DNA of 64,000 nt from JAXMAR01 sp046350295 (GTDB lineage: Bacteria; Planctomycetota; Planctomycetia; Gemmatales; Gemmataceae), in assembly GCA_046350295.1 (NCBI GenBank), contig JAXMAR010000042.1:5114-69113 (forward strand), given 5' to 3'. Positions 1 to 8,451 of the stretch are shown here, in pieces. The position numbers and the translations under genes were made by a program. The notes under the pieces were generated by a model. It ran no database searches and had not been told where the DNA came from. It worked only from the letters and a program-made list of their open reading frames with translations. The stretch's first letter is position 1; each line of letters starts with the position of its first letter.

Positions 1-1
1 G

Positions 2-1936
2 CCAGGCGCCAAGCCCGCAGCGGGAACGCCGGCGAAACCTGTCGCTGGCGCCAAACCGGCGCAAGGCAATGGAACAACCCAGCCAGGGCAGGGGACTCCA
101 GCCGCGGACAAGCCCGCTGTCGCCAAGCCCGCTGCCGGCAAGCCCGGCGCCGGTAAGCTGGGCGCGAAGCCGGGAGGCAAGGCGAGCAAGCCCGCCCCGG
201 TGCGGCAAGCCGTGGCCAGCCACGATACCGGCCGTCGTCTCGGTCAGGTTCTGGTCGACCTCGGCTACATCGACGAAGACCAGCTCTGGGAATTGCTCGA
301 AGAAGCGAAGAACACCGGCGTGCAGATCGGCCAGGCCGCCCTGACGCGCGGCCTCATCACCGAAGTGCAGCTCCAGCAGGCCCTCGCGGACAAGTTCGGC
401 CTGCGCATGCTGAACGCGGAAGAGCTCAAACCGACGACCGAAGCGCTCACGCTCGTCCCCGAGACGATGGCGACGGTTTACAAGGTGCTGCCGCTCACGT
501 TCAAGGAGCAGTCCCTCACCGTCGTCATCAGCGACCCCAACAATCTTCCCGCGCTGGACGACCTGCGCAACCTCCTGGGCCTCAAGGAAGTGACCGCGTG
601 CCTGGCCAACCAGGCGGCCATCACCGAGGTCCTGAGCAAGTGCTATCTGGGCAAAGAAGAGTCCATCATGGACATCATCAGCGCCCTGAACGAGGACGAC
701 GGATCCGGCACGCGCATCCGCGAGACCAGCATCGACCTGGAAAGCCTGATGGAAATCCAGGACGCGGCGCCCGTGCGCAAGCTGCTCAACATGGTCATGC
801 TGCTCGCCATCAAGGACCGGGCCAGCGACATCCATTTCGAGCCGTTCGAAGACGAATACAAGATGCGCTACCGCTGCGACGGCGTGCTCTATGAGATGGT
901 GCCGCCGCCGCGCCACCTCGCCATGGCCATCAGCACGCGTATCAAGGTCATGTCCAACCTCGACATCGCCGAGCGCCGCCTGCCGCAAGACGGACGCATC
1001 GAGTTGAACGTCGGCGGCAACCCCGTCGACATGCGCGTCAGCATCCTGCCCACCATGTTCGGCGAGAGCTGCGTCATCCGCGTCCTGGACCGCGGCAACG
1101 TGGGCCTCGATCTCGACCGCGTCGGCATGGAGCCGGAGATCATCAACCCGTTCCGCGAGCTGATCCGCAAGCCGAACGGCATCACCCTCGTTACCGGCCC
1201 GACCGGCTCGGGCAAGACAACGACGCTCTACTCGGCCCTCAGCGAGCTCAACGAGATCACCGACAAGATCATCACGACGGAAGACCCGGTCGAATACGAC
1301 ATCGACGGCATCGTGCAGGTGCCGATCAACTCCGAGATCGGCGTGACGTTCGCGAACGTGCTCCGTTCGATCCTGAGACAGGACCCGGACAAGATCCTGG
1401 TCGGCGAGATTCGCGATCTGGAAACGGCGCAGATCGCCGTGCAGGCGGCCCTCACGGGTCACATGGTGTTCTCGACCTTGCACACCAACGATGCGCCCAG
1501 CACGATCACGCGTCTGCGCGACATGGGTCTGGAGACGTTCCTCATCACCGCCACGCTGGAAGGCATCCTGGCACAGCGGCTGGTGCGGAGGATCTGCGAG
1601 GACTGCCGCACCGAGTTCGAGCCGAGTCCTGAGATGCTGATGGAATTGAATCTCAAGCCGGGGGAGGTGGCCGGCAAGAGCTTCTTCTACGGCAAGGGCT
1701 GCGACCGCTGCAATAACACGGGACACAAGGGCCGGCAGGGCATCTTCGAGCTGGTCATCATGAACGACGACCTGCGCGACATGGTTTCCTCCGGGGCCTC
1801 GACCGACCAGATGCGCCAGTATTCCCGCAAACAAGGCATGCAGACCTTGCGCGAAGCCGGACTCAAGGCGATTTTCAAGGGACTGACGACGATTGATGAG
1901 GTCGTGCGCGAGACCGTGCTCGAAGACGAGCTCTAA
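2..1936 (+). CDS. gspE: Type II secretion / type IV pilus assembly ATPase GspE/PilB, 5' partial
   Basis: Hexameric cytoplasmic ATPase expected to power pseudopilus assembly. The frame is open to the window edge. The first ~65 visible codons form a Lys/Pro/Ala/Gly-rich low-complexity linker, so the gene probably starts upstream and the in-frame GTG at 200 is an internal alternative. Numbering from that GTG: an MshEN/GspE_N domain at about 10-150, Walker A GPTGSGKTTT near 333, an Asp-box region TTEDPVEYD, Walker B ILVGEIRD near 400, His box STLHTNDAP, and a zinc site of two CxxC pairs (CEDC near 466, CDRC near 500). All core residues are present. It heads an operon with gspF and the pseudopilins. 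The family assignment is certain; choosing GspE over PilB rests on the downstream pseudopilin set. Confidence 0.93.
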   Translation, partial: PGAKPAAGTPAKPVAGAKPAQGNGTTQPGQGTPAADKPAVAKPAAGKPGAGKLGAKPGGKASKPAPVRQAVASHDTGRRLGQVLVDLGYIDEDQLWELLEEAKNTGVQIGQAALTRGLITEVQLQQALADKFGLRMLNAEELKPTTEALTLVPETMATVYKVLPLTFKEQSLTVVISDPNNLPALDDLRNLLGLKEVTACLANQAAITEVLSKCYLGKEESIMDIISALNEDDGSGTRIRETSIDLESLMEIQDAAPVRKLLNMVMLLAIKDRASDIHFEPFEDEYKMRYRCDGVLYEMVPPPRHLAMAISTRIKVMSNLDIAERRLPQDGRIELNVGGNPVDMRVSILPTMFGESCVIRVLDRGNVGLDLDRVGMEPEIINPFRELIRKPNGITLVTGPTGSGKTTTLYSALSELNEITDKIITTEDPVEYDIDGIVQVPINSEIGVTFANVLRSILRQDPDKILVGEIRDLETAQIAVQAALTGHMVFSTLHTNDAPSTITRLRDMGLETFLITATLEGILAQRLVRRICEDCRTEFEPSPEMLMELNLKPGEVAGKSFFYGKGCDRCNNTGHKGRQGIFELVIMNDDLRDMVSSGASTDQMRQYSRKQGMQTLREAGLKAIFKGLTTIDEVVRETVLEDEL

Positions 1937-2019
1937 GCGCCATGACGCCGCCGCCGCTGGCCGCGGCCCTCGCCCCGAAGCAAAGATATCATCCTCCCTT
2001 TTCGGAGAGGGATCCTGTC

Positions 2020-3279
2020 ATGCCGACGTTCAAGTTCGAAGCGATGGACACGACCGGTGGAGAAATCAAGGACTCCATCGACGCGACCAACGAAGAAGAA
2101 GCCCAGCAAAAAATCCGGCAGATGGGGTACTTCGTCACCCGTCTGACCGAGGTTGTCGCCAAGGACAAGAAGGGGAAGAAGAAGAAGGGCGCCGGGCCGG
2201 CGGCAAGAAGAGGAAGGTGTTCACGCTCGGCGGCGTGAACACCAAGCAGCTCGTACGTTCACGCGTCAGTTCCGACGCTGCAGGACGCCGGTCTGCCCGT
2301 CCTGCGCTCGCTCAAGATCCTCGAGCACCAGATGAAGCCGGGCGTGCTCAAGAACGCCCTGATCGACGTCGTCGATGACGTCGAATCGGGCAGCACGCTT
2401 TCGGAAGCCTTCGGCAAGCACCCCAAGGTCTTCGACCGCCTTTACGTCAACATGGTCAAGGCCGGTGAGGCGGGCGGCGCGCTCGAAGTGATCCTCCGGC
2501 GCCTGGCCGAGTTCAAGGAGAAGGCCCAGAGCCTGGCGCGGCGCATCAAGGGCGCCATGATCTACCCGTGCGTCGTCGTCTTCGTCGCCGTGGCGATCCT
2601 GTCGTTCATCATGATCTTCATCATTCCGAAGTTCGAGAAGATCTTCGCCGACTTCCGCATGAAGCTGCCCTGGCTCACCGAGATGCTGATCGGCGTCTCG
2701 CGCTGGTTTGTCAAGTACTGGTACATCCTGCCCGTCGTGCCCGTCTTCATCTGGATCACGCTCAAGCTCATACGCCTCAACAAGACCGGCGCCTATATCC
2801 TCGACAAGATCAAGCTCCACATCCCGGTCGCCGGCAACATTGTCGAGAAGACGGTGGTGGCGCGCACCATGCGCACGCTCGGTACCCTCGTCTCCTCCGG
2901 CGTTCCCATCCTCGAAGCCCTCTCCATCGTCCGCGAAACCGCCATGAACGCCGTCTTCGAGGAGATGTTCCAGAAGGTCTACGAGTCGATCCGCGAAGGC
3001 GAAACCATCGCCCAGCCCATGAAGGAAAGCCGGCTCGTCGACGACATGGTCGTCAACATGATCGACGTCGGCGAGGAGACCGGCGACCTCGATTCGATGC
3101 TCAACAAGATCGCCGACGTTTACGACGAGGAAGTCGACGTGCTCGTCGAGGCCCTGATCAGCCTCCTCGAACCGATCATGATCGTCGTCCTCGGCTTCAT
3201 CGTCGGCACCATCGTCATCGCCCTGTTCCTGCCGCTGCTCGAATTGCTCGACGGCTTGTCGGGAACCAAGAAAAAGTAA
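2020..3279 (+). pseudogene. gspF: Type II secretion inner-membrane protein GspF, reading frame broken near the N-terminus
   Basis: GspF is the polytopic membrane platform protein partnering GspE. The N-terminus (MPTFKFEAMDTTGG...) starts at ATG 2020, after GGAGAGG. The frame hits TGA at 2236-2238. Homology continues in frame 3 (KKRKVFTLGGVNTKQL, ~2200-2250), then frame 2 (TFTRQF, ~2255-2272), then returns to frame 1 (TLQDAGLPVLRSLKILEHQMKPG, cut here as a run of family residues) through 3279. Three separate one-base deletions at about 2200, 2254 and 2273 explain this and sum to -3. The downstream 2332-3279 part is intact: two T2SSF domains with membrane segments near 2575-2635, 2710-2770 and 3170-3245. 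Sequencing error or real decay are both possible. The rest of the operon is intact, which favours error. Confidence 0.85.
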
Positions 3280-3378
3280 CGCGCGTATGCGAGCGGCATG
3301 GAACGGTCGCTCGGGTTGGATCCAAGGTCGACGCGCGGCGGCGCCGGTCGCCGCGCTCCTGAGATCGGAGGCGACGCC

Positions 3379-4239
3379 ATGACGTTGCAGCGTGCGGACA
3401 GAGAGCGGCGCGGCTTCACGCTCATCGAGTTGCTGGTCGTCATCGCCATCATCGCGGTGCTCGTGTCGCTGACCCTCGCCGGCGTCATGCGCTGGCTCGG
3501 CAAGCGCGAGGACGAGACGGCGCGCAAGGAACTGAGGACGCTGCACGAGGCCGCGGCCGCGTTCAAGGCGGCTTTCGACATCTACCCCCCCAGCAAGATC
3601 GTGTTGAAGCCGAGCCGCTCCAGCTACGGAAACACGCCGCTCGAGATTCAATCGCTCCAGATCCTCGACAAGATGTTCCCCAAGCTCGGCGCCTTCTCGA
3701 ACATCCAGTGGGTGGCCGGTCTGACCGCGGCGGGAGAGGTTCTGGAAGGCGACCAGTGCCTGGTGTTCTTCCTGGCCGGGCCCAACCAGCAAGGCTTCGC
3801 GAAGCTGAGCGCCGGCAACGGCGACCCGACGGCGCCCAAGTCGGCCGTGCCGCAGCGCTATGGCCCCTATTTCGAGTTCCAGACCGGCCGCCTGTACACG
3901 AGGCCGGGAAGGGCGTTTCCTTCGTACATGGACGCCTACAGCACGTCGGGCTCCACGAATGGCGCCGTGCCTTATGTGATGTTCTCGACGGGCCTGACCG
4001 CACGCTACGACTCCAGCCACGCGATCGGCGCCCCGCTGAGCGTCGCCCCCTATCTGAGCACGAATGCGCCCCCGCGCAAGTACCACAACCCTGACTCCGT
4101 CCAGATCATCTGCGCGGGGCGCGACCGGGTCTTCGGCCCAGGCGGCTTCTGGTCCCCGAAAAACGCCGAGGCGATCGCCGCCCCCGGCGCGGATGACATG
4201 GCCAACTTCCACACCGAGTTCCTCGGCGTGAGCAACTAG
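3379..4239 (+). CDS. GspG-like major pseudopilin
   Basis: Secreted pseudopilin of the type II secretion pseudopilus. A type III (prepilin) signal of basic leader RERRG followed by FTLIELLVVIAIIAVL is present. The prepilin peptidase should cut before Phe, leaving the conserved Glu at +5. The hydrophobic helix is followed by a charged, GspG-like helix (WLGKREDETARKELRTLHEA). At 286 aa it is about twice the length of enterobacterial GspG, with an extended C-terminal domain of unknown fold. ATG 3379 is chosen because GGAGG sits 8 bases upstream; the frame is open earlier but has no better site. It lies 99 bp after gspF and 17 bp before the next pseudopilin, so one transcript is likely. Confidence 0.85.
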   Translation: MTLQRADRERRGFTLIELLVVIAIIAVLVSLTLAGVMRWLGKREDETARKELRTLHEAAAAFKAAFDIYPPSKIVLKPSRSSYGNTPLEIQSLQILDKMFPKLGAFSNIQWVAGLTAAGEVLEGDQCLVFFLAGPNQQGFAKLSAGNGDPTAPKSAVPQRYGPYFEFQTGRLYTRPGRAFPSYMDAYSTSGSTNGAVPYVMFSTGLTARYDSSHAIGAPLSVAPYLSTNAPPRKYHNPDSVQIICAGRDRVFGPGGFWSPKNAEAIAAPGADDMANFHTEFLGVSN

Positions 4240-4256
4240 GAAGCCGGAGGATTGAC

Positions 4257-5153
4257 ATGCGTCTTCGAGCAGGAAAGCGAAACGGCTTCACGCTGATCGA
4301 GCTTCTGGTCGTCATCGCGATCATCGCGGTGCTGAGCGCCATGGGCGCGTCCGCGTATTTCGCCACCGTCAACCGGGCTCGCAACAACAACACGAAGACG
4401 GCGCTGCTTGCGCTCGACAACGCGCTCAAATCCCACTGGAACGCCGTGATCGAGGAGGCCAAGAAGGAAGACATCCCGGCGGGGGTCCGGGCCTGGGCGG
4501 CGCCCGACCCCACCGGCGATCTGGCCAAGGTCATCTGGATCAAGCTGCGCCTGATGGAGGCGTTCCCGCAGTCCTTCGCCGAGATCAATAGCCCATGGGT
4601 TTATTCGAGCGGTCTCATCCCGGCCGGCCGCCAGAAGTACAACGCGACCTACAAGCGGCAACTCGGGGGCAAAGGCATAGCGGGCGACGATGCCGAGTCC
4701 GCCGCCTGCATCCTGCTTGCCCTTTCCATGGATCACGGCGGCGCCAAGAAGCTCGACCGCGACGCCCTCGGCACGGCTTACTTCGTCGACACCAACAACG
4801 ACGGCGTGCTCGAGATCGTGGACGGCTATCAGCAGCCGATCCGTTTCTTCCGCTTCCCGACCGGCAGCGGCGACCTGCAAACGACTTACAAATCGGCGAG
4901 CGCGACGGGTGGTACCTTCCGCGATCCTCTCGATCCGCAGGGGTTCCTGTTCAAATGGCCCAGCGCGGGGACCAACCGTTCCACGTTCGAGAACCGAGTG
5001 CACCCGATCGCATCGGGCGCGAGCGCCATCTACACCATCCCGGTGCTGGCCTCCGCGGGCAAGGATAGCCGGTTCGGCTTGGGCAATGACCTGAGCATCA
5101 CCGTTCCGGCCGACGAGCAGGACAACCTTTACAGCTACAAGGAGCGGCGCTAG
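4257..5153 (+). CDS. Second GspG-like pseudopilin
   Basis: 298-aa pseudopilin with short basic leader (MRLRAGKRNG) followed by FTLIELLVVIAIIAVL, a textbook prepilin peptidase site with Glu at +5. A strong Shine-Dalgarno, GCCGGAGGA, precedes ATG 4257. The C-terminal region (roughly residues 140-298) is rich in Gly/Asp/Asn, with a stretch DTNNDGVLEIVDGYQQPI. That stretch resembles the calcium-binding loop region of GspG-like major pseudopilins, which is a family comparison and not proof. It is nearly contiguous with the genes on both sides. Two GspG-like proteins in tandem suggest either two pseudopili or a major/minor division of labour. No frame damage is visible. Confidence 0.83.
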   Translation: MRLRAGKRNGFTLIELLVVIAIIAVLSAMGASAYFATVNRARNNNTKTALLALDNALKSHWNAVIEEAKKEDIPAGVRAWAAPDPTGDLAKVIWIKLRLMEAFPQSFAEINSPWVYSSGLIPAGRQKYNATYKRQLGGKGIAGDDAESAACILLALSMDHGGAKKLDRDALGTAYFVDTNNDGVLEIVDGYQQPIRFFRFPTGSGDLQTTYKSASATGGTFRDPLDPQGFLFKWPSAGTNRSTFENRVHPIASGASAIYTIPVLASAGKDSRFGLGNDLSITVPADEQDNLYSYKERR

Positions 5154-5215
5154 GGCTCGGGGGGACGTGAGCCCCGGCTGGGAAGATCGGCGATCTGCCT
5201 GAGAAGAGGGCGACC

Positions 5216-6100
5216 ATGAACCGTGCGACGCGACGTTCCGCTTTCACCCTGGTCGAGATGCTGGTGGTCATCGCCATCATCGGCATCCTCACCGCGATGG
5301 CGGTCTTCCTCTTCCCGTCGTTCACCTCCAAGAAGGCGGCGCTCAACGGCTCGGTCAGTCTCCAGGGCTGGCTCTATCAGGCCAAGATGATGGCCTTCCG
5401 CGACGGCGCGCCGCGCGGCCTGCGTCTCATCAACGACGGCAGCGGCATGATCACCGAATGCCAGTACATCGAGGCGCCCGAGGATTTCGTGGCAGGGCCG
5501 CTCCAGACCGGGGCGAGCGCCAGCCAGGTGATGATCGGCGGCGGCGTGGACGTGACCCAGGGAACAGTCGACCAGAACTTCTGGCTGGTGCAGCCCGGCG
5601 ACTACCTCGAGATTCAGGGGCTTGGCCTACCACACCAGATCACGGGCTGCAGCTTCAGCGGCGGCTTCAGCGTCCTCACGCTCGCCTCCCCTGTGCCCTA
5701 TTCGATCGCGGCGCCGGGGACGACGCTCTACCGCATCACGCGGGCGCCGCGCCTTCTGGGCGAGGAAACGCTGAAATTGCCCGATGGCATCGGGATCGAC
5801 CTGACGACGAACACAGCGCCGCCGGGCAATCCTTATGGCTTGCCGGGCAACCCCGTCCCTTTGACGCCGCACCTGGACATCCTCTTCTCGCCGTCGGGCA
5901 AGATCGTGACGCCGGGAGTGACGACGGACTTCATCGCCCTGTGGGTCCGCGACATCACGTTGAACTTCAACGACGCGAACCAGCCGCAGCCGGCGATCAT
6001 CGCCGTGCACACGCGCTCGGGGCTCGTCGCGGGGCATTCGCCGGGACCGCTTCCGGGCGCTCCCTACCTGAACGTGATCCGGGGCACGTCGGAGGATTAG
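5216..6100 (+). CDS. GspH-like pseudopilin
   Basis: 294-aa pseudopilin starting at ATG 5216. Leader MNRATRRSA is followed by FTLVEMLVVIAIIGIL; the residue before the predicted cleavage is Ala instead of Gly, which prepilin peptidases tolerate less well, so processing is a little less certain. The post-helix part (SLQGWLYQAKMMAFRDGAPRG) matches the GspH/FimT pattern, in which a short helix leads into a beta-rich C-terminal domain. The ORF sits between the GspG-like pair and the GspI/J-like ORF on the same strand. A large palindromic repeat (6114-6187) separates it from the next gene and could modulate downstream expression. Confidence 0.8.
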   Translation: MNRATRRSAFTLVEMLVVIAIIGILTAMAVFLFPSFTSKKAALNGSVSLQGWLYQAKMMAFRDGAPRGLRLINDGSGMITECQYIEAPEDFVAGPLQTGASASQVMIGGGVDVTQGTVDQNFWLVQPGDYLEIQGLGLPHQITGCSFSGGFSVLTLASPVPYSIAAPGTTLYRITRAPRLLGEETLKLPDGIGIDLTTNTAPPGNPYGLPGNPVPLTPHLDILFSPSGKIVTPGVTTDFIALWVRDITLNFNDANQPQPAIIAVHTRSGLVAGHSPGPLPGAPYLNVIRGTSED

Positions 6101-6113
6101 CGAAGGGCAGGGG

Positions 6114-6187
6114 GGTGGGCCAAGTCTTCGAGGCCCATTCGAAATGAAAGTCGTATTCGGCAGTGGGCCGCGAAGACTCGGCCCACC
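6114..6187. repeat. Palindromic element with 17-bp arms
   Basis: Left arm 6114-6130 (GGTGGGCCAAGTCTTCG) and right arm 6171-6187 are inverted copies with one mismatch. A second inner inverted pair, GGCCCA (6132-6137) and TGGGCC (6164-6169), gives a nested hairpin. The core motif GGTGGGCC/GGCCCACCCTA recurs at 16760-16777, so this looks like a dispersed REP-type element. It contains the ATG at 6144, which argues against that being the start of the downstream gene. Confidence 0.8.
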
Positions 6188-6203
6188 CTACGAGACCGGG
6201 GCC

Positions 6204-8378
6204 ATGAAACGCCGTGGAGCAACGCTGGTCGAGGTGCTGGTCGCCATCTTCGTCATGGCGCTCGGCATGATGGCGCTGTTGACGCTGTTCCCGCTCGGCG
6301 CCCTGCGCATGGCCCAGGCCATCCAGGACGACCGGACCGCGGCGTGCGCCGCCAACGCGGACGCTATCGCGACCATCAAGAGCCTGCGCAGCGACAAGAC
6401 GGTCGTCTACGAGCCGACCGGCGTCCCCGCCACTCCGCTTGCCGATGTCTTCGCCTCCGATCTGCTGGCGCCGCCGTTTTCCAACGGCGCCGGCGGCGTG
6501 CCCCCCGATCCCAACGGCCCGAGCAACCCGGTGCTGGTGGACCCGGCGATCTATACCTCGGCCGCGGGCAATTCGTTCCAGAAGTGGGCCGGCGGCACGC
6601 AAGGCCTCGTGCCCCGGCGGACGACGAGCTTCATCAGCAGCTTGACCGACCAGTACCGCTGGTTCTCGTTCCTGGACGACTACGAGTTCGAGCGCGTCGG
6701 CACGACGCGCTTGCCGGGCGAGGTGGCTTTCCCGGTGTCGCGCGATCTGCGTTATTCCTGGGCTTACGTCCTCCAGCGGCCCAAGACGTCCGAGCCGTCG
6801 GTCGTCGACATGGCGGTGCTCGTCTTCAAGAGCCGCGCCATCTCGGCGACGCCGCGCGAGTTCGTCTACACGACGGCGGGGCCGGTGCAGCAGCTCTTCG
6901 ACACCGCGGCGAGCGTGGTGCGGATCGATTACTCGACGGTCGGCGAGATGCCGCTGCGGCCCGGCGACTGGATCATGGACGCCAGCGTCGCCATCAACGG
7001 CGGCAAGAGAATCTCGCACGCTTTCTTTTATCGCGTGGTCGGCGTCACCGAGGTCTCGGATACGCAGGTCGACGTGGAGGTGCAGACGCCGTTCCGCGGT
7101 TTCGCCGCTCCTTTTCCCCAGCCTGCGCCCGGAGTTTTTCAGGGAACGGTCATCGTCTTCGACGGCCTCGTCGACGTCTTCGAGCGGCGGACGGGTTGGC
7201 GCGGCAATAAGGGGGGGCAGGCCGCCTGGCCTGCCACGTCAGGCCGGCCCGGCGGCCTGCTCCACAGGGGAAAAACGGTCATGATCCTGAAACGGAAGAA
7301 AACGCGGCGCGGCTTCACGCTCATCGAGCTCCTCGTGGCGATGTCGCTGACCGTCTTCGTCATGACCATCCTCTCGGATGCGTTCACCAAGGGGCTGACC
7401 ACCTTCAGTCAGCTCAAGTCGATCGGCGACATGCAAGAGAGCCTGCGCGTCGCGACCAGCAATCTCCGCAGCGACCTGAGCCAGGACCATTTCAACGCCA
7501 AGCGCCGCGCCAGCGATCCGACCCTGTGGACCGATCCGCCGCGCGACGGCTTCGTCGTCCTCTATCAGGCGGGCGGCTCCCAGAGTGAGGGGACGGCAGA
7601 CGGCATTCCGTCGCTACGGGCTACGACCCACGTCCTGCACCTTGCGGTGAAGCGCAGGGGCAACAAGGTCGACAATTTCTTCGCGGCGCCCGTGCCCGCC
7701 GGCTCCCCGCTGCTGACCGGCCGCACCGACCTCTACGGCGCCCCGGCCGACGCCACGCTGCGCGACGCAAATTTCAAGTCGCAGTGGGCGGAGGTGGCGT
7801 ACTTCCTGGTGCGGACCGGCACGACCGTGGACAACGCCGACGCCACGACGACGGTGGGCGTCATCCCGGTCTACAACCTGTACCGCCTCGAGCTGACGGT
7901 CGTACCCGAGCCGACCGCCGTGAACGCGGCGGCCATTCCCGCCAGCACGGCGGGCTACAACGGGATCTGCTGCTATGACGACGGCACGGGCAAGTTCTAC
8001 TTCCCCGGTCCGAGCGACCTCGTCACGCCGGCCAAGCGGATGTTCAAGCCGTCGCTCGTCGTGCCGGGGACCGCCGGCTACAACGCCGCCGCGGTGAACA
8101 ATTATGTCGCGCGGGCCAGCCTGGTGATGAGCGACGTCATCTCGTTCGACGTCCAGATGGTCCCCGCCTTTCCCGACCTGGTTCCTGAGACGCCGTTTGT
8201 CTTCGGCGACGTCGAGGGGGGCCTCTTCGACAGCGGTTCGGGGCCGTATCAGCAGACGATCAACATCAACACCGGACAAAAGCTGCCGGCGACGCTGAAG
8301 GGAATCTCCATCACCATCCGCGGCTGGGACCGGGGAAACGCACAAGGCCGGCAGGTGACGATGATCGTCGACATGTAG
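6204..8378 (+). CDS. GspI-like pseudopilin reading through in frame into a GspJ-like pseudopilin
   Basis: One uninterrupted frame holds two prepilin signals. The first begins at ATG 6204 (MKRRGATLVEVLVAIFVMAL), typical of GspI/PilV minor pseudopilins, with a ~330-residue domain after it. The frame then passes through low-complexity, intergenic-looking sequence (Gly/Pro-rich, 7205-7275) into a second pseudopilin with its own ATG at 7281. A TAA at 7208-7210 lies one frame off, so a single indel upstream would restore a normal stop for the first gene. I read this as two genes whose separating stop was lost to an indel or sequence error; a true fusion is possible. The earlier ATG at 6144 lies in a repeat and is rejected as the start. 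Confidence 0.72.
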   Translation: MKRRGATLVEVLVAIFVMALGMMALLTLFPLGALRMAQAIQDDRTAACAANADAIATIKSLRSDKTVVYEPTGVPATPLADVFASDLLAPPFSNGAGGVPPDPNGPSNPVLVDPAIYTSAAGNSFQKWAGGTQGLVPRRTTSFISSLTDQYRWFSFLDDYEFERVGTTRLPGEVAFPVSRDLRYSWAYVLQRPKTSEPSVVDMAVLVFKSRAISATPREFVYTTAGPVQQLFDTAASVVRIDYSTVGEMPLRPGDWIMDASVAINGGKRISHAFFYRVVGVTEVSDTQVDVEVQTPFRGFAAPFPQPAPGVFQGTVIVFDGLVDVFERRTGWRGNKGGQAAWPATSGRPGGLLHRGKTVMILKRKKTRRGFTLIELLVAMSLTVFVMTILSDAFTKGLTTFSQLKSIGDMQESLRVATSNLRSDLSQDHFNAKRRASDPTLWTDPPRDGFVVLYQAGGSQSEGTADGIPSLRATTHVLHLAVKRRGNKVDNFFAAPVPAGSPLLTGRTDLYGAPADATLRDANFKSQWAEVAYFLVRTGTTVDNADATTTVGVIPVYNLYRLELTVVPEPTAVNAAAIPASTAGYNGICCYDDGTGKFYFPGPSDLVTPAKRMFKPSLVVPGTAGYNAAAVNNYVARASLVMSDVISFDVQMVPAFPDLVPETPFVFGDVEGGLFDSGSGPYQQTININTGQKLPATLKGISITIRGWDRGNAQGRQVTMIVDM
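7281..8378 (+). CDS. GspJ-like pseudopilin module (own start inside the longer frame)
   Basis: 365-aa pseudopilin when translation starts at ATG 7281, preceded by AGGGG at a workable distance. Leader MILKRKKTRRG, then FTLIELLVAMSLTVFVMTIL: Glu at +5 and cleavage after Gly. The following region (DMQESLRVATSNLRSDLSQD) is the helix that in GspJ/PilW proteins leads into a wide beta-rich domain. The C-terminus ends with KGISITIRGWDRGNAQGRQ, like minor pseudopilins that form the tip complex with GspI and GspK. The next gene in the operon is GspK-like, which fits a tip-complex I-J-K order. Only the lack of a stop before it makes its independence uncertain. Confidence 0.75.
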   Translation: MILKRKKTRRGFTLIELLVAMSLTVFVMTILSDAFTKGLTTFSQLKSIGDMQESLRVATSNLRSDLSQDHFNAKRRASDPTLWTDPPRDGFVVLYQAGGSQSEGTADGIPSLRATTHVLHLAVKRRGNKVDNFFAAPVPAGSPLLTGRTDLYGAPADATLRDANFKSQWAEVAYFLVRTGTTVDNADATTTVGVIPVYNLYRLELTVVPEPTAVNAAAIPASTAGYNGICCYDDGTGKFYFPGPSDLVTPAKRMFKPSLVVPGTAGYNAAAVNNYVARASLVMSDVISFDVQMVPAFPDLVPETPFVFGDVEGGLFDSGSGPYQQTININTGQKLPATLKGISITIRGWDRGNAQGRQVTMIVDM

Positions 8379-8451
8379 GCAACAAGGCTCGCCATTAGGC
8401 GGCGGCAAGCGCGGAAGGTTCGGATTCGCGGCGAGAAAGAAGGGCAGCATC

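Noticed and set aside
2266..4212. A 648-aa minus-strand frame over gspF and gspG
   Set aside because: Composition is a GC-rich antisense shadow of genuine genes; no domain pattern or ribosome site.
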